A stretch of DNA of 64,000 bases from Euwallacea fornicatus (lineage: Eukaryota > Arthropoda > Insecta > Coleoptera > Curculionidae), in NCBI RefSeq assembly GCF_040115645.1, contig NC_089547.1, forward strand, positions 5,642,001-5,706,000, given 5' to 3'. Position numbers and translations under genes: made by a program. Shown in pieces: positions 22,428-34,200 of the stretch. Every line of letters starts with the position of its first letter. Position 1 is the stretch's first letter. A model generated the notes under the pieces. That model did not search any database. It saw only the letters and a program-made list of their open reading frames with translations, and was not told the DNA's origin.

Positions 22428-25085
22428 TTTTTTGGCTTTTTGATACTTTGTATGTTCAAAAGTTTCAATTGGTGGAACAATGCTCATGAAGAAAAGTCCT
22501 TAATTGAAGATTCTTACATTTTTGCTGGCTTAAAGTGCAGTATTGGGTAAATACGCTAATTTTCAGCAATGTATAGCTATGTGTATCTGTTGTAAACAAC
22601 TTTTTTGTTTATTTTATGACTTGCTCGGTAAATAATAAATTTATAAGAAAATTTCCCACCTCTTTGCTTTGTTTATAATTACAACAAATCGTTTGATAGG
22701 AAACAACGCGATACGATACGAATTCATGTATGTTTCCTTTCAATGTATGTAAACTGACAAAGATAGTGATATACTCGGGCAGTATGACGACGCTTCTGAC
22801 GGTTAAAGTGACAAGTAAATTGACATAATTGAAAGATAACTCAGATTCGTAAAAATGATACGTATGACGTCATCGGGTATGCACACTAATGAAAATAGTT
22901 TTCATTTACTGCCAAACAAGACTTTCACTGACGCAATGTGTGTAAGTGAATTCTGGCAACAGCGTTGTGTACTTCGTTAGAGCGGTCAAATTTAGTACAG
23001 CGTTGACTTGCACGGGTGCAAAACGTGCTGCGCTGAAAAGTTAGAATTTTGTATGTTCAATTTTCACAAGATCAAATTAATATCTGATCGTCAAATCAAA
23101 TTGTCGGACAAAAAGTGGTCAGCAAATTTAAGCATCAAGTGCTGCAGCGCCGGACCGCTAAAAATTTCCTGAATGCGTTCAATAAATCACAATGAAAAAA
23201 GAGGAAACAGTCATGAGTTGCGGAAACACATTGGAACAAATGGAAGTAATTTTGATGCCTTTCCTCTGGTGTAAATAATTTTCAAAAGTTGACTCATCAC
23301 AGAGTTGTCACTTTCAATAGATTCTACTTAATATAGAATAACCGGAAGTAAATTTACACGGTTTTTCTGGCTTTGTGGCCCTCTAAATGGGTTATAACTC
23401 GACTTGACAGCGAGAAATTAATGACGCTTCCGAAAAGAAACGACGCAAACGATTTGCCGAAGCAACTCGGGGACGTCCAGTTCTGTTTCTGTCAAATTTA
23501 CGAAAAAAAATGTCCCGTGTCCACCTTTTTCCTGATGCGTCAAGAGAAAAGTGATAGAAGAGATTTGCTCGAATGACAAAAAGTACGAATTTTTCCTTAT
23601 GGAATTTTTGTAAACAAGCGGTTTCAAGACAAATAACTTTTTAATTTATTATGTAAAGCGTGAAATAATGGAAACACGAAAACGTGCTTTATTAATTTAA
23701 AACGTTTGTTTGCTAGATCATTAAAGTTTAAAGCAGCCTGGTGGAGTTTCCATTGAACGGGGTTAAGTTTTATTAACTTGTTTAGTAAGCAACGTCGTGA
23801 CAGCTAACGAATAAATAATTCAATCGAAAAACAAGCCATTAAAACTTTACCCCCTCACTACTCTATTTATATAAATAAAGATAAATAATACCCACACTGA
23901 CAAACACGAAGTGTAATGTATTTTGTATGTCCATTTTCGATGTTTAATGGATTTTGGAAAACGATACGGGAAAACGACTGGTTTTCTATTATTATTAACA
24001 TATAAACCACGGCAATTTATCACCTAAGCCCAATGGAAATAAATTGAAAATATTATTATAGGAGTTTTCATTAAATCGAGCAAAAACTTCCAGTATGGAA
24101 TAACATATTTTATTCGATGTAGAGGCAATTAGACACTAAATCTGCGTCCAAAAGAAACGGTAAAGGGCGTAAACGAGCCCCTTAATGTAATACAATTCCC
24201 CAAAACGCAACATTTTCTTTCAAATTTGGTCCGAAAAATGAATGACTGCCCCCATTTTATTATATCGTAAAAAATTACGAACTCTCCTCGCCGCGAGATA
24301 TCTCCATTGTTTAATCCGGCCTCGCCTCAATTTGAGGTTTGCGCCGTTTTGTTACGGGCGTAAATCTCTTCAAACACCCCAAAAAACTTGTTGTTAAAAA
24401 GGGGTATCCGAAAAATTGGGATTACTTAATTGGGTTAGTTCTGAAGGGCTTTTGTTGTCGGTCGATCACGTTTTGTTCTCGCGTTGTAATGCCTTTTCTG
24501 TCTGTTTGAGGTTCTGTTGTTGTAGCGATTTATTGGCTATTTGTTCGTGCGTTTTTTTAAAGCAAAATCTTCCTCTCGGCCGTTCGCGAAGAGGCTAGAG
24601 GGCTCAGTAGCTGCACCTTTCCTGCTCCTCGCAATGTTAATCCTCACGTAATAAATCTGAGGAATGGAATCGACAACGCTGCACTGCAGTTCCGTCGCTC
24701 AGCGCGTATCGCCGTTGTTTTGGAAGCGGATGGCATGGCTGGCGTCTGGTTCGACGTAGCCACGTTGTGCTGAACATCCTCGGAAAATGTCGAATTTGGT
24801 TCGGTTTCGTTATACCGCGTGTCAAAAAAAAATCCAGTCAATTAGGCTTGGGAATTATTTGACACCGAGCTCGTACGTTTTTAATGTGTTCTACATACGT
24901 AATCACGAGCATGAATGAATAAATCAAACCTCACTTAAATACGATTCCGTTATCCGTATTATTTGTTGGATTTCATTAAAACTAGCGTCTTTAAGGCCGC
25001 ACGGACTTGTGCGTCGGTTAGTCGTAGTTTTCCAACTGCTAAAAATTACGTTTACATTCAGACAAAAAGCCTTTACGGTTAAGTC
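22428..25085. other. Polycomb upstream region, no recognised gene
   Basis: The right flank of Polycomb should contain its promoter and 5' UTR. A TGACGTCA palindrome lies near 22865. No coding frame or RNA gene supported. AT-rich from 23.6 to 24.3 kb. Confidence 0.45.
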
Positions 25086-25236
25086 CTAGTGTAAAAGCAT
25101 AGTAAGGCATCGTCCCTCGTCGGGCACCTCGACGTTCACCTCCCCGTCCGGCGATAGCAACTCAAAGCAATAGAATCGTATGAGTGCGAACATACTGAAG
25201 TTATTCACTGAGCATCGCACCTCGCCCCTCACATCC
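25086..25236 (-). CDS. Possible terminal exon, unrecognised
   Basis: On the reverse strand a good acceptor (CACTCATTTTACAG) precedes a 49-codon frame beginning DVRGEVRC, including CFELLSPDGEVNVEVP and ending in TAG. The residue mix looks coding, but I could not find an upstream exon with matching phase, and there is no AATAAA close by. It may belong with the relic at 26.6-26.8 kb, or be chance. Confidence 0.22.
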
Positions 25237-26625
25237 CTGTAAAATGAGTGAAAAAATATTTTGATTTCCAGCGGCGACGTGCTTGAAACTTGCTCTGTGA
25301 TCGATTCTCTCAACTGCCCGCTCCCTCCATACGGCAACAGTGCACGTTGCGTTTAATCAGCAGTACCCCATATGTTCGGTCCGATGGAAGGACCTAATGT
25401 ACGTTGAGGGTAGAGAAACGGAATATGTGGTGCTGCTTGAGGGACCAGACCAAATTTCCCAGACGCAAAGCATAATTAATAATAACCGCCATAGCAAGGT
25501 ATTCGACAAGTCATTATCGCTATCTGAATGAGACAACATTTTTGCTACCTCCCTGCTCATAAAAAACAAGACAAATGAATTACGCTAAACGGCGATGTAA
25601 ACTTCTTCACAATGTTGATCAGCGGCGATGTGCAATTCGTGGCGAGGAGAACCTTGAGGTGGTCGGCGGGGGGCAATGCTTCACCCTTTTTACCCTCACG
25701 TTCAGAATAGACGTATCGCAAACGGAGAATGGGCCTTTGAAATTCAACCCCGTCGTTTTCAGTATTTGTTGTCAATGGGGTAAGAGAATAAATATTAATT
25801 AGTTTTATTTATATTTCATTTGTTCTTGACCGCTTGGAAAGATTAAAATGAAAAGTGAGGTTAGGTTTATTGGTTTAGGTTCGCGATTACGTAAAGCGCA
25901 TCAGGACATACGGGCTCGGCGGCAAATACTTACAAAGCCTGCTTCGCCGGGATTTTTTTTTTAATACGCAGAACACACAGGGTGTTACTTGGAAAGCTTC
26001 CCGTTCCTATTATCTGGAAATAAGATAGGTTTTTCAAAAAAATTGCGAGAATACTTGGAATTTGTTATAGAAGGGGGACAACGTTCATGCAGAATTCATT
26101 TGTTCTCTTTCGATCCTCTACCCCCCAAAGCCACCCTCTCATACATGCTAAATGGCAAAGGGGGTTAAGTGATAAGGCTGTTCCAGAAACTGTATTTGAA
26201 AATGTCAGGGAAGAGTGCCAAAATAGGCTTTACAATTCTTGTTTGGAAAATCGGGGCGAACGTTTCGAACATCTGTTAGACGAAAAGTGCTAAAAATTCA
26301 ATTTCCAGTTTTGAACGTGTTTTTTTCTCTTAAGTCCAGTAATAAGAAAGTTTATTTTTATAATTTAAAACGGTTAGGCGGAATTTTAATACGACAATTT
26401 TCTAATAGCGAGACGCGTTTGGATGGAAAAAGTCTTAGCTTCAACGTAATTAAAACGTTAATAATAAAAATGAATTTTTAGAGTGATCAAAAACGCTTAA
26501 CTTGACAACGCAACCACAAACGAGGCACCAAAATTTAGAGAATGAAAAACCGCTCATAATGATTTATCACTTAACCTCTTTTACCATTTAAGATACTTAA
26601 GATGGGGGCTCGGGGCGCGGAGGAG

Positions 26626-26800
26626 CTAGGGATAGGAGAGAGGCGCAGTGAATTGTACACAAATATGATCCCCCCCCCCGACGACAAAATCCACGTGTTT
26701 TGGGCCATTTTCATAGATCTGTCCCGCTTCGAGATAATAGGGGCGGGAAGTTTTCGAGTCGACACCCCGTATACCGTATCGCAAAACTGTTTTCGAACTT
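26626..26800 (-). pseudogene. PA14/fibrocystin-like domain fragment
   Basis: The reverse-strand frame contains SRPYYLEAGQIYE, then KHVDFV, then GGGDHICVQFTAP. This resembles the end of PA14-type domains, which carry a YLEAG...Y pattern followed by a GGDH-V signature. A TAG follows directly after the domain-like part with no usable donor, and a G10 homopolymer (26670-26679) falls in the GGGD codons. I therefore read it as a decayed fragment rather than a functional exon. Resemblance is by eye only. Confidence 0.35.
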
Positions 26801-26907
26801 GTGGGTGTACGAGAGTGCATCGTTAACAAAAAAAGAGATGGAGTGCTTGTCCCAGCGACCTCGGTGCAGTTAGAAGAAGAAATATGTGTGACGAAGTATT
26901 CCAACAT

Positions 26908-29900
26908 ATAACGCTATTGATGACGTTACGGTCCAATTGGACCCCAAATTTATCTTGCTGACTTATTCCTTTCTAATACCTAATCCATGGCATCAAACAT
27001 CGGCTACTCTCCAACTCCATTCAACATCGCTGAGTTTCGCCCCAAATTCGACTATTTATCTAAAGCTTTTAGCTTATTATAAACCGATATGTCAAAGGGC
27101 TTTCAAACATTCGCTCAGAGTTTCTTATACGTTTCCTGTGTAATGAATGGATCTACCCTAACGACTCCCAATGGACATATTGAAGTGGAACTTCGGCAAG
27201 GGCTTGCTGACTTCGATCGTTTCGAATGTCTTTACGAACTCCTATGTACCTACCAAAATGGGAATTATATCAACTAAAGGCCTATTGTGCGAGGTTTTAG
27301 TTAACCTGCAGAGTTCCCTTTTGTATCATTGTTTAAGCGAAGTTACTTATTCGGGAGAGTTTACGGTTATTGTTTGTAAAAATGGTCGATTCTCTAAACA
27401 AAATGGGAGTGTTCTTTTAATTATATTGTTAAACCTCCCACGAGACGACGTTCGGCTATCTAAGAATGCGATAATGGGCTATTAAAAATAATCTCCCAAC
27501 CGTGTTGTTTACCCAGACCCTCCTAAAACCGACCAGTTTCATTAAACCGGGAAAAAATTGGAAAGTGTCTCCGCGGTGGAGTTATCATTATGGTTTTAAT
27601 CCCTTTCCATGTTTTGGGGTCTTATTACCCCTCGAGGAGCTTTATGGATTTTTAAATGAAACAATCAGATTCCGGCCAAAGATGAAGGCACTTATTTTAA
27701 AAGAAACGGAGCATCAAGAAAACACCTATAATCAATCGAACATTAATTTGCTTTTTGTTTTGGACCAGACCAAGTTATTCGTCGCTGAGGAGCAGTGGGA
27801 ACACGAAAGACCACATAAATTTCATCAGGGCCCCGTTTTTTGCCGGATAAATCTCTCGCTTGTTTTGCAACAGATTTATTGGTAATATTTTACAGTTTAG
27901 AGAGCTCATTTTGCTTGCCCAAGCTAGTTCCGGTAGCCCCGAAGAACGTTGTTTTATACCAGAACCGTTGGCATCACGTTGCAACAAGTTTATTGTATCA
28001 ATCTTTGTCTGACGTGGAAATATAAGGGAAGCAAGGTGTCGGAACGGTCCTAATATGAGTTTTTAAAGTAAAAAAATCCTAAGTACGAGCGCAAAATTAC
28101 TCTTCGAAAAAGCCGAACGGCCCAAAAGCCAATTTGCAAAAACCCGCGGGCTTAACGTGCATCTAGTAAAGCACACTTCCAAAAACTCCATTAATTTTAC
28201 CGAGACTCTCAGCACATTCCTGCAGAGAATCTCTGTATGTCTCTACTCAAAATCATAAACATCAATCCCATCAGGCGTTTGCCTTTAACGACTAGCTCGT
28301 TTAACGTATCACCCCCGAAACTCCACTAACGAGAGACATGCAACTCCCCAAAAAGAAACTCGAGATCATTATAATCTCGAACAATATCCGAAACTGAATG
28401 AGTTCCCCTTTCTCCCGACTCTCCCTACCCCCTACTACGTCACAACATCCAGAGTGCAGCCCTTGCAAACCCGGAATCGCACTCCGGGGTTAAAACGTGT
28501 CGGGACGTCTCTCTCGTCGCACGTTCGCTGGTCGATTTTTGCCTCTCGTCGTGTTGCTTCTTCCGGAAAAAGACCTAATTGTTTCAGGAGTTTGCTTAAG
28601 GGTTGGGGATGAATATCGCGGGGGTGAGTGATTGCAAACGGGAATGGTTTCAAATGGACGTTCACGGCCTGAGATTTGTCCCCCTGTGAACCTAACGAAA
28701 CAGAGTGGCGGGATTTTCTGATAAGCCGGTCAAGATGTAAGTGATTTCTTTTGTTGGGCCTTTTCCAATTTTCTCGGATTATGGGTAATCGCACAACGAC
28801 ATAACAATCCACTTCGCGGCACACATCCCTGTTCCTCGCGAAGACGTTTAAAACAATAACCGAACCGACATTTCCACGTTGATTTCCCATTTGGAGCAAC
28901 AAAATAAAACCGTTTTCCCATCGTCTGACCGTCCGCATTATTTCAACGTATATAATTTCCACTTTATTCTCTAGCGGTGTTAAATTTCCAATGCCGCCAG
29001 AGGGTGACTAATATTTTAACAGCCAAATACAAAAGACACGCTTTATTCCATTTAATGTTTTTACATGTAGTCTGTCATCGCTGTTTATTACTCAATTTAT
29101 TTTATTAGAGTGGATAAAGGGTTGAATAAATATTTTCCGGTATAATCGTTAAATTCTCGAACAAAGCAAAAATTGTGCAATGCGGTTACAGGTCCGGAAC
29201 GTTATTGTTCCAGTACGGTTTGTCCGGATTAGTGGGCATGCCGTATGTGTCATAGTAGTATCGGCAACGAAATTTCTTTTTTATGCAATCCCTAATTGAT
29301 AATTTAGCTCGTAATTTAACATTTCGCATGAAAATCATTTTTTAAATCGATTCATCCATTTGCGATTTCGAGTCGTGCATAACTGCTGACGTTTACGCGC
29401 GAATTTCTCCGAATTTTTTCCAATCGGCAACGCGGCGCTGCAATTCTGTCATACAGGAGCCTCGTTATTGGTCCGCTGCGTGGACTGAACCGCTTCGCGC
29501 GCCGTTGCCGCTGCTACAGTGTCAGTACGTTTGAGGCGAATTGTAAAATTTTCCTATTCAGATTGGTCGAACACTCTTCATTCTGAAACCCGCAAAACGT
29601 GATCGTAACCCTAATCGAAAACGCCATTTTCGTCTCTGGAGTTGGAAGTTTGACAGTGACATAACTATGACGCGAAGCACAGCGATACATACGACAAATT
29701 TTACACGTCTCGAAGGAAGGTCGGGGGCAACTTAAATCATTTAGTAATGGAATTTTACAATTACACCCTTTCCTAACGGACTCGGCGGTCCCTCGTGCAT
29801 CAAGAGTCACTTCCTTCGTTTGTTACGGAAAATAACTGTATCATGAAAACTCCTTCTTGGCCTAACAGGTGATGTTTAATTACTCTCAAACTCCGCTTAG

Positions 29901-31145
29901 AACAGTGCGACGCTTTGAATTCAATTCCCGGCGGAAGGCGAGAAAAACGCATAATTAAAGATCGTTAAGAGCGAAATTGGGAAATTCGTAACAGTAGCCA
30001 GTGAATCGAGAAACCCGTGGCTAAAAAGTTATAAAACAGTTTTAGTGGGTGAGCATTCAAATTTTAATTAGAAACTGAGCAAGTTTCATAGGAACGTGCG
30101 CCTCGCTGCTGGGAAATTTCCTGAAAGTAACCACGTGAAATATGGGCCCTACACATGAATATAAATGCGAGACATATTGCCGAGGTTAGCGTGTCATTAT
30201 GTCGGACCGCTTAGGCCGAAATTGCCGGTTTTTATTTTCTTTTATGATTTCAAGGGCTTTAATTATTCACGTAACCTGCAAGACGTCCAAGGCAATTTGC
30301 AAACTCCGATCCCAAATCTGCCTACAAGTAAATTCGATTACATTTTGAATCGGGACGTAAAAACGCGAGCAATTCTTGACCCTTCAAGTTGACCAGTCGA
30401 ACACAGACGTCGGCGTTTCCTCAGTTTAGATTTGATGTAAATTTTAGGTCACCTCTATTTGTTTAGGTCCACTTAACTCTCACCGCATTCGTCGTATCCG
30501 ATGATCACGCGTACGGCAAACCTATACGTATTATGCTAGACGGTAGCTGCAGGGCTATCGCCGACTTATACGCAATATATCATGTAGTATTTACCATTGA
30601 CCCGAAACCGTTACAAAAGAACTCCCAGAAAAGCCATTACAGTTAAAAATAATCCTCAAAAGTAACTCAGAACTTTCTTTTCCATTAAAAGTAAAAGAAC
30701 TGGTCATTCCTTGTTGGTTTATTGGACCGTATATTATTAGGGGCTCGCGTGTCTGGTTTTCCAATAGAGCCATTGTGCGTGAAAACTTAATGTTTCTTTA
30801 GGCGGTTAATGTATACCGGGCTAATCGCATTTTGATTGGCATCCATTTACAAAAACACCTCGGTATGTTTTTTGGATTCGTTTTAAATGGCCCTTACAAG
30901 GCAATTACTAGATCCCTTCCTTTAGATACGGGCCATCGCTAATGGCACGGCGAAAAGCTGCTTTGTTTTGCACGTAGTTTTTTGATTGGGCCGCTAATTG
31001 TTCCGTTCATTGATTAATAGCATAAACAGTTAAATCGGTATTTACTGAATTATTACGTTGTTGTTCATTCGCGAAACGTTGCGGAGTGGAATGAAATTGC
31101 GAGAAGAGGGCGATAATTGGCAAAAATCGGGGCTCCTTCGAATCC
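26908..31145. other. Non-coding stretch, no recognised gene
   Basis: No domain, transposon end or RNA gene recognised. A 175-codon reverse frame (28435-28962) lacks motifs and is near the chance limit. Confidence 0.5.
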
Positions 31146-31216
31146 AGCGATGGACTAGTGGTCTCTTTAATAAGATTCCGAGCTAGAAATTCCTGGGTTT
31201 AAAGCCAGGTTGACAC
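31146..31216 (+). pseudogene. tRNA-like relic
   Basis: Contains an A-box-like GGACTAGTGGTCTC and, about 35 bp on, a B-box-like GGGTTTAAAGCC flanked by CCTGG and CCAGG, which can form a T-arm. The acceptor ends do not pair and the anticodon stem is poor, so it is a tRNA pseudogene or a SINE head rather than a working tRNA. Confidence 0.4.
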
Positions 31217-34200
31217 ATATTCCGTACTTATCCCGACCTGTAAATGTCTGCAACTGGAGTGTAATGAAAGGAGAAAGTGACCATTCACTTAGAGCCGAAG
31301 CATTAAGTGAGCGTTGAGGAACTAAAAAAAATCTCCCTTCGACGTTGCAGTAACGCGAACTGCCACGCTAATAAACGGGAAATTTGACCGTGAGCCCAGA
31401 AGTGATCAAATACCATAAATCACATATTTTTTCATTTTTAATTAAAATGAATTTTAACAGTTCACGCACACAATGATGGAAATTGAATTTTCGGCTCATG
31501 CATACTCTGAATCGATGCTCTGAGCCCTGTCTTTTTCCATTCGAATGCTCTCTTCACCGGCATTCGATTCTCTGCTGTAGAGGTTACAAGGTAGTTCGGC
31601 ATGCAAATATCGCCTGTCTCATTGGCTTAATAACCGGAAAAAAGTTGGAAGTCATTCATTTAAACCTTCAGACACGATAAAAATACGCCTTCCTTGGCAA
31701 GCAATTTGCATCAAAAATAATGAATTTAAATCCTCATTCTTTAGATCTACTTACGTTTCGTTTTGTTTTGTTTTTTTTTGAGCGAACTTTATGCCCTTTT
31801 GCCGCATCGGCTCGCGATTGAAGGTGGCCAATTTGTCCTCTCGGAAACCTTATTGGAGGCAGCCAAACAGGTCGGACCCTATGACTGCCATTTAATTTCA
31901 TATGACGTAAATTGGCTCGACTGCTGATAGAGATCTTTCATGTCGCGAAACCTATATTTTACGTCGACGCTGTTCGCGCGTAGCTATTTGCGTTTTAATA
32001 GACTTGGACTAATGGAATGGCGAGCTCGTTAATTTCCCCTAAAAGTAAAATTGCCTTTACGTGATTTCTGAGCTTATAAGACGTAGACGTTGAGGTGGAG
32101 GAGGGGGGGAAAGGGGGGGGGGGGTGGTGGTGGCGACGAAAAAGCCACGGGGAGGACTATTTTAAATTAAATCCGAGCGTGGTCGCAAACAATGATTTGA
32201 AATGGGAACATTTTAGAATAGTAAACCGAGAAAACGAATCTCAGCGATTTGCCTTCACTAACAGACAACGCCGACAAAAAAACCTGCACGTACACATGTC
32301 CCTCTCCGGAGCCGCTTAGGCCGGGGGCATCCCGAGTTCCTGCCTAACAGTAGTGACCGCCTCACCAGGCACCCACGGAGAAATCCAAATGCGCTGGCGG
32401 GGTTTTTTGCTCGAGTCGAAGGACCGGACGGGCTGCCGTCATGAAGTAATGGGGGGGTCCAAAGGATCGAAAGGATACAGAAACTCCGTTGCAAGAATGA
32501 GCACCAAATTTTTAATCGCAGACTAATCGAAACACAAGGTCTGATCGGCGATCGAACTATAATGCCCGTGTACAGATTTCGATTGCGACGAGATGCGTTG
32601 GCAAAGTTTCTCGTTCCAACCGCGAGATCGGGAGAGTTGAGAAGTTGCTGTTAACGCGACGAGATGAGAAACGGTTCTGTCCGTTTGCTCCGTCCCGAAA
32701 AATCCAGGTCTCAAGGTCCGTTTTTTCCCAGCGAATTCGTGGCAAGTCACCGCCTTGGTGCTTTCGCACCACTGCGTCGTCGCCGACACCCTCCGGTCCT
32801 TGGGCCACTTGCGCGAGTTCATACGAGACATTCCATCCTGACTTACTGCGGCCCTTCGTCTGCCTCACGATTCGCACTTCGTGAATCAAGCGTGGAGCGA
32901 ACCACCAGATGAACGGTACCCGCGGTTCGGCACCTAACGGCGGTGGGTCGAGGATTGAGTTCTGGTTCCTTTCTGTTTTCCTCTATCGCCCCCAGACGTC
33001 AGGGCATTGCGCGAGAGCGATCTTTATGTTTTTGGAGTTTCTCCAACGGGGGCCCTTCGAGAATCGAAGATGGTGCGCCGAACATGCGTTTTTTTATTTT
33101 CCCGGAAACCGTTGAAGTTACCAGATGCAAGAGCTGTTTTCGTGATGCAAACGGAGTGGTCGTGCCAAAAAAATCTTCAGTGGCTCAGGACCAAGGAGCC
33201 CTAACGACGTAGTATTATTTCCTTTCGCTCGGCCAGACGCGGCCCGTAGCTGAAAGCCAGCGGCGTATCGCGTCCTAAGGCTCAACTAGTGTGCGTATTT
33301 GCAAAAATCGTAACTTCGAAAGAGCATCGTCTTCGTGTAACCTCGGAGCGTTTATCGAAAACATCCGAGCTCGGGATCCGGACATATTTCGATTATCTCG
33401 TGACCATCAAAGTATAATTCATACTAATCCGATTTTCTGTTACGAATTGCCAAATACCTAGAGCAGCCAAGCTTAAATTCTAATTGTGTGACATCCGTAT
33501 TAGTGCGGTCCATTTATCTGCCCTTTAAGGGCTTAAAGATTTAATTAAACCACACAAAATGAAGCATACGCCAAATATTGATTTTCGCTAATGGCGAATA
33601 ATTTACATGTATTCGCCCCGGGGAGCTTGAGGGATGATTGTTTTAACGAGGAAGTTAAGTGGTAGCTAGCAACAATAGGAACTCGGGCAATAAAAGAAGT
33701 TTCAGCACAATCGGCATGCTCTGAAAGGCTCTATTCAACCCTAGCGGGAAAGTAGAAAAATTAATCAAGTTCGGCCAATAAAATTAATCGCTATAATTAT
33801 TCACCCGGGTCTGGAGAGTAACAGTTTAACTCCGCTCAGTTTTCAACGTGATCCATTAGTGAGAATTCTTCCAATAAAATTTTATTCCTTTGTTCCCTGA
33901 CGTGTTGCGCCGAAATGCATCCAGCGAATTTTTCAGGGGGAAAATTTGAGTTAAGACATTATTAAAATAAGTTTCGAAGGAAGTTGGCCCAAATCATCCA
34001 TCTTCCACCCTGACGAACGTCCTACTTGTCGTTCTCTTACGAATCTAATTATGGAGTCCGCCGAGAAGTTCATTTCCCAGTATCTCAGCAACGTTCATCA
34101 AAGACATTTAATTAATCCAAACTATATACTAATTAATTTAAACTAACGAGCCACCCGTCACGTCTGTAAGAAAGCAAAGATATTCAAAACAATTTTGAAA

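Noticed and set aside
28435..28962. 175-codon reverse frame
   Set aside because: No motif, splice context, poly(A) signal or recognisable family, and its length is close to what chance allows in 64 kb.
32557..32982. Reverse frame of about 145 codons in a CpG-rich patch, with overlapping forward frames
   Set aside because: GC-rich sequence lacks stop codons in several frames at once; no domain or convincing splice sites. Kept only as a CpG-rich patch.
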